From: Streptomyces sp. NRRL WC-3618
Lineage (GTDB): Bacteria; Actinomycetota; Actinomycetes; Streptomycetales; Streptomycetaceae
Length of the DNA: 25,655 bases
Assembly (NCBI RefSeq): GCF_001280005.1
Contig: NZ_LGDW01000017.1
Location: forward strand, 1-25,655
Direction: 5' to 3'
Below, piece after piece: positions 9,356-15,692 of this stretch (its first letter is position 1; each line of letters starts with the position of its first letter). The notes below the pieces were generated by a model. The model worked only from the letters and a program-made list of their open reading frames with translations. It was not told the DNA's origin and made no database searches. The position numbers and the translations under genes are program-made.

Positions 9356-9763
9356 ATGTCAGATGACGAGTCGTACGAACTGCTCGGTTTCGACAACGTG
9401 CTGCTGCCCGTCGGTGACCTCGCCGAGGCGGTCGCCTTCTACCAGCGCGCCGGGTTCGGGATCACCGCCCGGCTCGACGAGGCCGGGATCGCCGTACTGA
9501 GGGTCGGCGCCGAGACCCCCGGGCTGCTGCTGCGCGTCGAGGAGGCGCTCGGCCACCGGCCGCCGCCGTGGGCCTCGCCCCGGGTGTGGCTGGAGGTACC
9601 GGACGCCAAGGCGGCGGCCCGCGCCCTGACCGCGGCCGGCATCACCCCCCTCGACGTCCCGGCGTCCGTCGCCACGGGCTGGACCGTCGAGATCGCCGAC
9701 CCGTGGGGCAACGTCATCGGTTTCACGGACTACCGGAAACGGCCGGAGCTCGCGCGGTCATGA
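9356..9763 (+). CDS. VOC-fold (glyoxalase/bleomycin-resistance-like) protein
   Basis: 135 aa, the usual size for a single-chain VOC protein that dimerises. Two beta-alpha-beta-beta-beta modules are visible: FDNVLLPVGDLAEAVAFYQ at the start and PRVWLEVPDAKAAARAL in the middle, ending with DPWGNVIGFTDY. In metal-dependent VOC enzymes the first strand usually starts with a His ligand and the last ends with a Glu. Here those positions appear to be Asn14 and Gly/Phe, so a ligand-binding or non-metal role is more likely than glyoxalase activity. The substrate is unknown. The gene appears leaderless. It is convergent with the following Uma2 gene, with only 2 bp between the stop codons. Confidence 0.88.
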   Translation: MSDDESYELLGFDNVLLPVGDLAEAVAFYQRAGFGITARLDEAGIAVLRVGAETPGLLLRVEEALGHRPPPWASPRVWLEVPDAKAAARALTAAGITPLDVPASVATGWTVEIADPWGNVIGFTDYRKRPELARS

Positions 9764-9765
9764 AG

Positions 9766-10389
9766 TCATGACGTGGACCGGCGCCCGCTATTGATCGCCG
9801 TCAGGTCGATGTCGATCTCGAAGGGCACAGTCACCTTCAGGCGGTCGTGGAAGATGCCGGTGAGGCCGTAGACCATGGTGGCTGGGTCGAGTTCGTAGAC
9901 GTAGACGACCGGGAGGCCCTGGTCGCCGTCCTGCTCGACCCGCCAGAAGTGTGGTACTCCGGCTGCCGCGTACTTGCGGGGCTTGACCTCGCGATCGCGT
10001 TCACGAGAGTCGGCCGAGACGACCTCGACGGCAAGGACGATGTCCTCCGGCCTGTACCAGGTCTGGTTCGGACCAGTAACCGCCTCCGCCGGAAAAACCA
10101 CGATGTCCGGCTCCGGCCGGTTCTTCTGGTCCAGCCTGACCGCCATTTCCCGGTCGACGTCCAAATGCGCTGGCGCCTGAGCCAGCAAGGCATTGTCCAG
10201 CAGACGCATCATGCGACTGTGGAACCGGGTCTGGGCACTCATGAAGACGAGACTCCCGTCGATCAACTCCGTGTGCGGCGGGAGGCCCGGAATCCGGTCG
10301 AGGTCGTCCGCGGTCCAGCCCTCAGCAGGCGGGATCGGCCAGCGGTACGGCGGCTCATCGCCGAGCTCGTCCTCTGATACGGCGCTCAT
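9766..10389 (-). CDS. Uma2-family (DUF820) PD-(D/E)XK protein, second copy
   Basis: 207 aa from the ATG at 10389, chosen because GGGAG lies 6 nt upstream. An ATG four codons earlier (10401) is possible; the longer ORF to 10479 is unlikely. Uma2 features are visible: the N-terminal WTADDLDRIPGLPPHTELIDG segment typical of actinobacterial members, EPDIVVFP with the acidic core residue, IVLAVEVVSADSRERD, and VKPRKYAAAGVPHFWRVE with the Lys. The catalytic set looks intact. It differs clearly from the copy at 8676, so it is not a recent duplicate. The substrate is unknown. It is divergent from the palindrome-controlled operon beginning near 10555. Confidence 0.9.
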   Translation of the reverse strand: MSAVSEDELGDEPPYRWPIPPAEGWTADDLDRIPGLPPHTELIDGSLVFMSAQTRFHSRMMRLLDNALLAQAPAHLDVDREMAVRLDQKNRPEPDIVVFPAEAVTGPNQTWYRPEDIVLAVEVVSADSRERDREVKPRKYAAAGVPHFWRVEQDGDQGLPVVYVYELDPATMVYGLTGIFHDRLKVTVPFEIDIDLTAINSGRRSTS

Positions 10390-10520
10390 CAGTGCTCCCA
10401 TGCGACGGAGTCTCGCCTGTCCGTTAAGCGTACCCAGCACGGACAGTCGTGGCGCCACCTGAACGAGGCACCCGCTCACGGAACGTTCGTGCGATTCGTT
10501 CGGGCGACATCGAACGCTAC

Positions 10521-10534
10521 TTGAACGTGTTCAA
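10521..10534. promoter_or_regulatory. Operator-like palindrome 1 over the -35
   Basis: TTGAACGTGTTCAA is an inverted repeat of TTGAAC around a 2-bp centre. Its left arm also serves as a -35 (TTGAAC), 17 bp before the -10 TACAGT at 10544-10549. Binding here would block RNA polymerase. The size and symmetry suit a TetR-family dimer. Confidence 0.75.
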
Positions 10535-10543
10535 AAACAGGTC

Positions 10544-10549
10544 TACAGT
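10544..10549 (+). promoter_or_regulatory. -10 element of the membrane protein/DCC/TetR operon
   Basis: TACAGT fits TAnnnT and sits exactly 17 bp after TTGAAC (10521-10526), giving a well-formed vegetative promoter. The predicted transcription start is near 10555-10556, between the two palindromes. Confidence 0.7.
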
Positions 10550-10566
10550 CATCCCCGTAAGCATTT

Positions 10567-10580
10567 TTGAACGCGTTCAA
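10567..10580. promoter_or_regulatory. Operator-like palindrome 2 after the transcription start
   Basis: TTGAACGCGTTCAA is a perfect 14-bp palindrome whose centre is 46 bp from that of the first site. A TTG here can be read as a start codon in frame with the downstream gene, but the site is better explained as an operator in the 5' leader. Confidence 0.75.
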
Positions 10581-10626
10581 GTCGTTCAAGAGGCATCTCA
10601 AGAGGCACGGGGACAAGGACGAAGAC

Positions 10627-11034
10627 ATGGACCTCACAGTCGTCGCGTACGTCATATACCTGCTGGTCAGCGTCGCGCTGACCGTCTGGGTCGCGCGCAC
10701 CCTCAGCAGTAACGGGCGCGTTTTTCTCGCCGATGTGCTGCGGGGGAACGAGAAGCTCGCCGATGCCGTCAACCATCTGCTCGTCGTCGGCTTCTATCTC
10801 GTCAACCTCGGGTTCGTCGCCCTCTATCTGAGCGGTGACGGGGACATCGGCAGCACCCGGGAGGTCTTCGAGGCCCTCTCGACCAAGCTCGGGGTCGTGC
10901 TGCTGGTGCTCGGTGTCATGCACCTCGGGAACGTCTTCGTGCTCAGCAAGATCCGTCGGCGGGGTGTCATGGAGCGGGAGCAGGTGCCGCCCGTCGCGCC
11001 GCAGGGCTGGGTCGCCCCGGCGGGCGGGGCGTGA
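10627..11034 (+). CDS. Small three-helix membrane protein, first gene of a TetR-linked operon
   Basis: 135 aa from the ATG at 10627, with AAGGA about 8 nt upstream. The in-frame TTG at 10567 lies inside an operator palindrome and would add a Lys/Arg-rich tail, so I reject it. Three hydrophobic helices are visible: residues about 3-25 (VVAYVIYLLVSVALTVWVA), about 49-68 (HLLVVGFYLVNLGFVALYL) and about 86-107 (LGVVLLVLGVMHLGNVFVL). A short basic stretch and a Pro-rich tail ending WVAPAGGA follow. I do not recognise a named family. The stop overlaps the next start (GTGA), so it is translationally coupled to the DCC protein. A role as membrane partner of that redox protein is inference from the coupling. 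Confidence 0.85.
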   Translation: MDLTVVAYVIYLLVSVALTVWVARTLSSNGRVFLADVLRGNEKLADAVNHLLVVGFYLVNLGFVALYLSGDGDIGSTREVFEALSTKLGVVLLVLGVMHLGNVFVLSKIRRRGVMEREQVPPVAPQGWVAPAGGA

Positions 11035-11600
11035 CCGCGATGAGCCACCTGGACGCGGCGGGGTCGGGGGACACCGCCGCCCGCGCGGACCGGGACGCCA
11101 CGGGGGGCGTTCCGGTCCGCCGGCTCACCGTTCTGTACGACGCCGACTGCGAGCTGTGCACCTTCGTGCGCGAGTGGCTCGGACGGCAGCCTCAACTGGT
11201 GCCGCTGGCGCTGGTCCCGGCGGGATCGGAGCGGGCACGGGGGCTGTTTCCGACCCTCGACCACTCCGCCACCCTCGACGACGTCACCGTGGTCGGGGAC
11301 GCCGGGCAGGTCTACCGTGGCGCCGGTGCCTGGGTCGTCGTGCTGTGGGCGCTCCGCGAGTACCGGCCGCTCGCCCATCGGTTCGCCACCCCGGCCGGGG
11401 CCGTGTTCGCCAAGGGTGCCGTCCTCGCCGCCGCCAAGTGGCGCGGGCGGCAGCAGGGCACCGGCAGGGGCGGCCGGGCGGTGTACCGGCGGGCCGACGG
11501 GTGGTCGTACGATCCCAGCTTCGGCTGGACGCACACCGCACCCGGCGCCCTGCCCGCAGGCCCACCCGGCTGTGGCAGCGGCACCTGTTCCACTGGTTAG
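11031..11600 (+). CDS. DCC-family (DUF393) thiol-redox-like protein
   Basis: 189 aa from the GTG at 11031, which overlaps the previous stop by 4 bp; an ATG at 11040 is an alternative start. After a 30-residue polar lead the DCC motif appears: LTVLYDADCELCTFVREWL, with Asp37, Asp39, Cys40 and Cys43. It resembles the thioredoxin-like C-x-x-C site of this family. The middle (DDVTVVGDAGQVYRGAGAW) continues the family pattern. The C-terminus is extended and ends GPPGCGSGTCSTG, adding two Cys. DCC proteins are predicted thiol-disulfide oxidoreductases with mostly unknown partners. Here the partner may be the coupled membrane protein. The stop codon TAG is also part of the -10 hexamer of the next gene. 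Confidence 0.88.
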   Translation: MTAMSHLDAAGSGDTAARADRDATGGVPVRRLTVLYDADCELCTFVREWLGRQPQLVPLALVPAGSERARGLFPTLDHSATLDDVTVVGDAGQVYRGAGAWVVVLWALREYRPLAHRFATPAGAVFAKGAVLAAAKWRGRQQGTGRGGRAVYRRADGWSYDPSFGWTHTAPGALPAGPPGCGSGTCSTG

Positions 11601-11603
11601 GCT
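11598..11603 (+). promoter_or_regulatory. -10 hexamer giving a leaderless start for the TetR gene
   Basis: TAGGCT fits TAnnnT and ends 6 nt before the GTG at 11610. It overlaps the TAG stop of the DCC gene. The regulator may therefore have its own leaderless transcript in addition to readthrough from the operon promoter. Confidence 0.6.
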
Positions 11604-11609
11604 CCTTCC

Positions 11610-12404
11610 GTGTCAGCAGCGAAAGACAGCCCCAAGTCCTCCGAGTCCTCTGCGTCCTCTGAGCCCTCCGCGTCTGCTCCCGCTCCCGCTCCCGCGAAGA
11701 GTGAGCAGACGCGTGCGTTGATCCTGGAGACGGCCATGCGGCTGTTCAAGGAGCGGGGGTACGACAAGACGACGATGCGGGCCATCGCTCAGGAGGCCGG
11801 GGTCTCCGTCGGCAACGCCTACTACTACTTCGCCGGCAAGGAGCACCTGATCCAGGGCTTCTACGACCAGCTCGCCCGCGAGTACCAGGTGGCCGCGCGG
11901 GAGGTACTGGACCGGGAGACCGACCTGGAGGCCCGGCTTGCCGGGGTACACAGGGCCTGGCTCGATGTGGCCGCTCCCTACCACGAGTTCGCGGTGCAGT
12001 TCTTCAAGACCGCCGCCGACCCGAACAGTCCGCTCAGCCCGTTCTCCGCCGAGTCGGAGCACGCGCGCGTGCAGGCCATCGACGTACACCGGGAGGTGCT
12101 CGCCGGGTCGAAGGCCAAGGTGCCGGAGGAACTCAGGGACGTACTGCCCGAGTTGATGTGGCTGTCCCAGATGGGGATGGTCATGTACTGGATCTACGAC
12201 CGTACGGAGGGCCGCGAGCGCACCTACCGGCTCGCCGGGCGCGGCGCCCGGCTCACCGCGCGCGGGGTGGCGCTGGCCCGTTTCCGTGTGCTGCGGCCGC
12301 TCGTCCGCGAGGTCCACGACCTGTTCAGCGACTTCCTGCCGGGGATGACCAACGCCCTTCCCGAAGAGTCCGAGGAATCCGGGAAGGGCGAGGCGGTCAA
12401 GTAG
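11610..12404 (+). CDS. TetR/AcrR-family transcriptional regulator
   Basis: 264 aa from the GTG at 11610. Residues 1-30 are a Ser/Pro/Ala low-complexity tail encoded by short tandem repeats (TCCTCTGAG-like, then CCCGCT units). The TetR N-terminal domain follows: ALILETAMRLFKERGYDKTT, then the helix-turn-helix IAQEAGVSVGNAYYYFAGKEHL at about residues 60-80. The rest is a helical ligand-binding domain typical of TetR regulators. Its ligand cannot be told from the sequence. Its likely targets are the two TTGAAC/GTTCAA palindromes at 10521-10580, about 1.1 kb upstream at the head of its operon. The C-terminal codons contain an 11-bp hairpin. The gene is convergent with the MMPL transporter, with 13 bp between stops. 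Confidence 0.93.
   Translation: MSAAKDSPKSSESSASSEPSASAPAPAPAKSEQTRALILETAMRLFKERGYDKTTMRAIAQEAGVSVGNAYYYFAGKEHLIQGFYDQLAREYQVAAREVLDRETDLEARLAGVHRAWLDVAAPYHEFAVQFFKTAADPNSPLSPFSAESEHARVQAIDVHREVLAGSKAKVPEELRDVLPELMWLSQMGMVMYWIYDRTEGRERTYRLAGRGARLTARGVALARFRVLRPLVREVHDLFSDFLPGMTNALPEESEESGKGEAVK
12353..12390. terminator. 11-bp perfect hairpin inside the TetR 3' end, possible bidirectional terminator
   Basis: CGCCCTTCCCG and CGGGAAGGGCG form a perfect 11-bp stem with a 16-nt loop. It lies within the last codons of the TetR gene, just before the convergent MMPL stop at 12418. The gap between the two genes is only 13 bp, so this hairpin may end transcription in one or both directions. Confidence 0.5.
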
Positions 12405-12417
12405 GTCTCGGGGCAGG

Positions 12418-14838
12418 TCAGTTCACTGCGTCCACCTCGTCCGCTCCCTCCTCCGAGGGCTCCGGCAGCTCCACGTCGTACACGAGGGGGCCGTCCTCGA
12501 TGGTCACCTGCCGGGCCCGGGAGCCGTACGAGGGTGCTGTCGCCGCCAGCAGGTACGTGCCGGGGGTCGGGACGGAGAGGGTGTACGAGCCGTCCGCCCG
12601 GGAGGTGACCCGGTCCAGTTGGCGTCCGCCCTTCGTCAGCAGGGTCACCGACGCGTCCTCGACCGGAGCGCCGTCCGTGTCACGGACGAAACCGTGGACC
12701 ACCGGGGCGGGTTCGCCGGCGGCCTCGGGCTCCTCCTGCGGTTCCACCGCCAGATGGGGCAGGCGCTTGTCCAGGCCCGCCGGCAGCCACCAGTTGGAGT
12801 TGCCGAGCAGGTGCATCGCGGCCGGAACCAGGGCCGTACGGAGGATGAACGCGTCCAGCGCGACCGCCGCGGCGAGGCCGATGCCCGCCATCGCGCCCTC
12901 CAGGTCGCCGCTCAGGACGAACGCCGAGAACACGCAGATCATGATCAGGGCCGCGGAGTTGATGACCCTGCTGGTCTCCGTCAGGCCGACGCGGACCGCC
13001 CGCGCGTTGTCCTTCGTGTGGACCCATTCCTCGTGCATCCGGCTCACCAGGAACACCTGGTAGTCCATCGAGAGGCCGAAGAGGAGGGACAGCATGATGA
13101 CCGGCAGGAACGCCGTGATCGGGCCCTCCTTGCCGACGCCGAGGAGTTCCGTGCCCCAGCCCCACTGGAAGATCGCCACCAGTACGCCGAAGGAGGCCGC
13201 CGCCGCGATCAGGTTCATGAGCGCCGCGGTGAGGGGGACCATGAGGGAGCGGAACGCCACCATCAGGAGCAGGAAGCCGAGGGAGATGATCGCCGCGACG
13301 AAGTAGGGCAGACGGTCGCCCGTCACCGCCGCGAAGTCCTTGAAGGTGGCCGTCACTCCGCCGACGTGGGCCTCGGCCCCGGAGGCCGGGACGATGTCGT
13401 CGCGCAGCCGGTCGATCAGCTGGTCCGTGCTCTGCGACTGGGGTGACGTCGTCGGGACCACCTGGATCACCGAGACGCCGTGAGAGGCGGGTGCCGCTCC
13501 CGCCTGGGCCACGCCCTCGGTCGTACGGATCTTCGAGACGAGCGCGTTCGCGTCGCCGTTGGCGACCACCACCAGCAGCGGGCCGTTGAATCCGGGGCCG
13601 AAGCCCTCCGCCAGCAGGTCGTACGCCTGGCGGGTGGTCGTCGACTCCCGGTGGTTGCCCTGGTCGGTCGCGCCGAGCCGGATGGACAGGACGGGCAGCG
13701 CGAGGATCAGCATCGCCAGCAGGGCCATCGCCGCGGTGGAACGCGGGCGCCTTTCGACGTACGAGGACCAGCGCGCCGCGAGTCCGTTCGCCTCGAGCGG
13801 TTCCGGTCCCGTCGCCTCCAGCCGGCGGCGCTGCCTGCGGCTGAGGACACGCATGCCGAGGAGGCCGAGGAGGGCCGGGAGCAGGGTCATCGCGGCGAGG
13901 ACGCTCAGGACGACCGTGACGGAGGTCGCGATGACCACGCCGTCCAGGAAACGCATGTTCATCACCAGCATGCCGGCGAGCGCGATGCACACGGTGCCGC
14001 CGGCGAACAGTACGGCGCGCCCTGACGTGTTGAGCGCGGTCGCCGCCGCGTCCTCGGGCCGCGCACCGCGCAGGATGCCTCGGCGGTGCCGGGTGACGAT
14101 GAACAGCGCGTAGTCGATGCCGACACCCAGGCCGATCAACGAGCCGAGCAGCGGGGCGAATTCGGGAAGGTCGGTGACATGGCTGAGCAGCGCGATCGTC
14201 ATCAGGCCGGTGCCGAGGGCGGCGACCGCGACGACCAGCGGCAGCAGCATCGCGAAGAACGAGCCGAAGGCCAGGAACAGGACGACCGCCGCGGCCAGGA
14301 TGCCCACCGTCTCCGCGATACCGGCGGGCGGATCCTGCGTCTTGGCGATCGCCTGGCCGCCCAACTCGACCTGGAGTCCGTCGCGTTCGGCGGACCGGGC
14401 CGTTTCGACGACGTTCTCGATCGTGTCCTTGGGCACTCCGTTCGCCTGCTCGGTGAAGGTGACCCGGGCGTAGGCGATCCGCCCGTTCTCGCTGATCTGG
14501 GCCGCGCCACCGGGGGCATACGGACCGGCGACCGCGCCGACCCCCGCCATCTTCGCTATCTCCGCGAGCTTCGGCTCGATCCGGGAGCGCACCGACTCGT
14601 CGCGCACGGAGCCCTCGTCGACCTTCCACACCACCGTGTCGGTGTCGCCCGCCGCCTGCGGGAAGGCCTTCTCCAGCAGTTGGTACGCACGCGTGGAGTC
14701 CGTGTTGGGGAGGGAGAACTCGTTCGCGTAGTCCGTGCCCGCGGCGGTCCCCGCGACGCCCAGTCCGAACACGGCCCCCACCCATATCAACAGGACCACC
14801 AGCCGGTGCCGATAGCACCACCGCGCCAATGCCTCCAC
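12418..14838 (-). CDS. MMPL-family transporter with C-terminal carboxypeptidase-regulatory-like domain
   Basis: 806 aa from the GTG at 14838 (VEALARWCYRHR), which has AAGGGG 8 nt upstream; a GTG at 14847 is an alternative. RND-type architecture is visible as two similar halves, each with a helix, a large extracytoplasmic loop and a helix bundle. The paired Asp-Tyr motifs of MMPL proteins are present: GLGVGIDYALFIVTRHR near residue 242 and FGLSMDYQVFLVSRMHEE near 592, expected in the proton relay. MMPL proteins export lipids or hydrophobic compounds in actinobacteria. From about residue 712 to the end there is an added beta-rich domain (VVHGFVRDTDGAPVEDASV, SRADGSYTLSVPTPGTYLL) matching carboxypeptidase-regulatory-like folds, plus an acidic tail. 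It is divergent from a two-component system that may regulate it. The substrate is unknown. Confidence 0.93.
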   Translation of the reverse strand: MEALARWCYRHRLVVLLIWVGAVFGLGVAGTAAGTDYANEFSLPNTDSTRAYQLLEKAFPQAAGDTDTVVWKVDEGSVRDESVRSRIEPKLAEIAKMAGVGAVAGPYAPGGAAQISENGRIAYARVTFTEQANGVPKDTIENVVETARSAERDGLQVELGGQAIAKTQDPPAGIAETVGILAAAVVLFLAFGSFFAMLLPLVVAVAALGTGLMTIALLSHVTDLPEFAPLLGSLIGLGVGIDYALFIVTRHRRGILRGARPEDAAATALNTSGRAVLFAGGTVCIALAGMLVMNMRFLDGVVIATSVTVVLSVLAAMTLLPALLGLLGMRVLSRRQRRRLEATGPEPLEANGLAARWSSYVERRPRSTAAMALLAMLILALPVLSIRLGATDQGNHRESTTTRQAYDLLAEGFGPGFNGPLLVVVANGDANALVSKIRTTEGVAQAGAAPASHGVSVIQVVPTTSPQSQSTDQLIDRLRDDIVPASGAEAHVGGVTATFKDFAAVTGDRLPYFVAAIISLGFLLLMVAFRSLMVPLTAALMNLIAAAASFGVLVAIFQWGWGTELLGVGKEGPITAFLPVIMLSLLFGLSMDYQVFLVSRMHEEWVHTKDNARAVRVGLTETSRVINSAALIMICVFSAFVLSGDLEGAMAGIGLAAAVALDAFILRTALVPAAMHLLGNSNWWLPAGLDKRLPHLAVEPQEEPEAAGEPAPVVHGFVRDTDGAPVEDASVTLLTKGGRQLDRVTSRADGSYTLSVPTPGTYLLAATAPSYGSRARQVTIEDGPLVYDVELPEPSEEGADEVDAVN

Positions 14839-14864
14839 GCTCAACACCCCTTGCTCGTCTTCTT

Positions 14865-14880
14865 GGTCGGTTCGGTCGGT
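14865..14880. promoter_or_regulatory. GGTCGGT direct repeat upstream of the MMPL gene
   Basis: Two copies of GGTCGGT (14865-14871 and 14874-14880, 9-bp period) lie between the divergent MMPL and response-regulator genes. OmpR-type regulators bind direct repeats, so this could be a site for the adjacent regulator. The evidence is weak. Confidence 0.25.
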
Positions 14881-14993
14881 CCCCCAGGTCCTGGCAACAG
14901 GATTGGTTGCGGCACGCGGGCGTGCACACCGGTCGGGCCCGACTCTCAAGGAACTCCAAAGCGCGAACAGGCACCGCTGTCAGTGGTCCCGCC

Positions 14994-14999
14994 GATACT
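14994..14999 (+). promoter_or_regulatory. -10 hexamer giving a possible leaderless start for the response regulator
   Basis: GATACT ends 6 nt before the ATG at 15006. The same hexamer with the same spacing precedes the SCO4848-family gene at 18858. A G-run immediately before the ATG could instead act as a weak, very close ribosome binding site. Confidence 0.45.
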
Positions 15000-15005
15000 G
15001 GGGGC

Positions 15006-15692
15006 ATGACAGCTCCAGGCACCGTGCTGGTGGTGGAGGACGAACCGAGCATCGCGGACGTCCTCGCCATCGCCCTGCGCTACCACCGCTTCGAGGTGAT
15101 GGTCGCGGGCACCGTTCGCGAGGCGCTCACCCTCGCCGAGCGCACCCGGCCGGACGTCGCGCTGCTCGACATCATGCTCCCGGACGGCGACGGCCGGGCC
15201 CTCGGGCGGGAACTGCGCGAGCGCAGACCCGGGTTGGCCCTCGTCTTCCTGACGGCGCGGGACGCGCCGGGCGAGATCGTCGGCGCCCTCGGCTTCGGCG
15301 ACGACTACATCACCAAGCCGTTCAACATCGACGAGGTGGTCGCGCGGATCACGGCCGTACTGCGCAGGACCCGGCCCGCCGACGTGCTCCCGCAGCGGCC
15401 GTTGCTGCGCTACGGCGACCTGGAGCTGGACGAGTCGACGTACAGCGCGCACCGCGCGGGCAACACCGTCGAGCTGACTCCCACGGAGTACGCGCTGCTG
15501 CGGTTCCTGGTGCGCAACGGCGGCCGGATCGTGTCCAAGGAGCAACTCCTGCGGCATGTCTGGCAGTACGAGCACACGCCTCCCGAATCGACGGTCGTCG
15601 AGACGTACATCAGCTATCTGCGGCGCAAGCTCGACGCGATCGGGCCGCCCCTGATCACCACCCGGCGCGGTGTCGGATACGGGCTGTCGTGA
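15006..15692 (+). CDS. OmpR/PhoB-type response regulator
   Basis: 228 aa. The ATG at 15006 begins MTAPGTVLVVEDEPS, a standard receiver start, so the longer upstream ORF is not used. Receiver residues: acidic pair Glu11/Asp12, phospho-acceptor Asp55 in LLDIMLPDGDG, Thr83 in FLTARD, Lys104 in ITKPF. The C-terminal winged-helix domain (about 130-228) has ELTPTEYALLRFLVRNGGRIVS and ends with YLRRKLD and TRRGVGYGL. The stop overlaps the GTG of the histidine kinase (GTGA), so the pair is translationally coupled. The divergent MMPL transporter is the obvious candidate target. The signal is unknown. Confidence 0.96.
   Translation: MTAPGTVLVVEDEPSIADVLAIALRYHRFEVMVAGTVREALTLAERTRPDVALLDIMLPDGDGRALGRELRERRPGLALVFLTARDAPGEIVGALGFGDDYITKPFNIDEVVARITAVLRRTRPADVLPQRPLLRYGDLELDESTYSAHRAGNTVELTPTEYALLRFLVRNGGRIVSKEQLLRHVWQYEHTPPESTVVETYISYLRRKLDAIGPPLITTRRGVGYGLS

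Noticed and set aside
10567..10626. TTG start at 10567 for the small membrane protein.
   Set aside because: The TTG is the left end of an operator palindrome, and the added residues are a Lys/Arg-rich tail. ATG 10627 has a plausible ribosome binding site and starts at the first helix.
12619..15009. Plus-strand ORFs opposite the MMPL gene (12619-13446, 13480-14025, 14086-15009).
   Set aside because: They are antisense to a clear MMPL transporter and have Arg/Asp/Gln-rich shadow composition.
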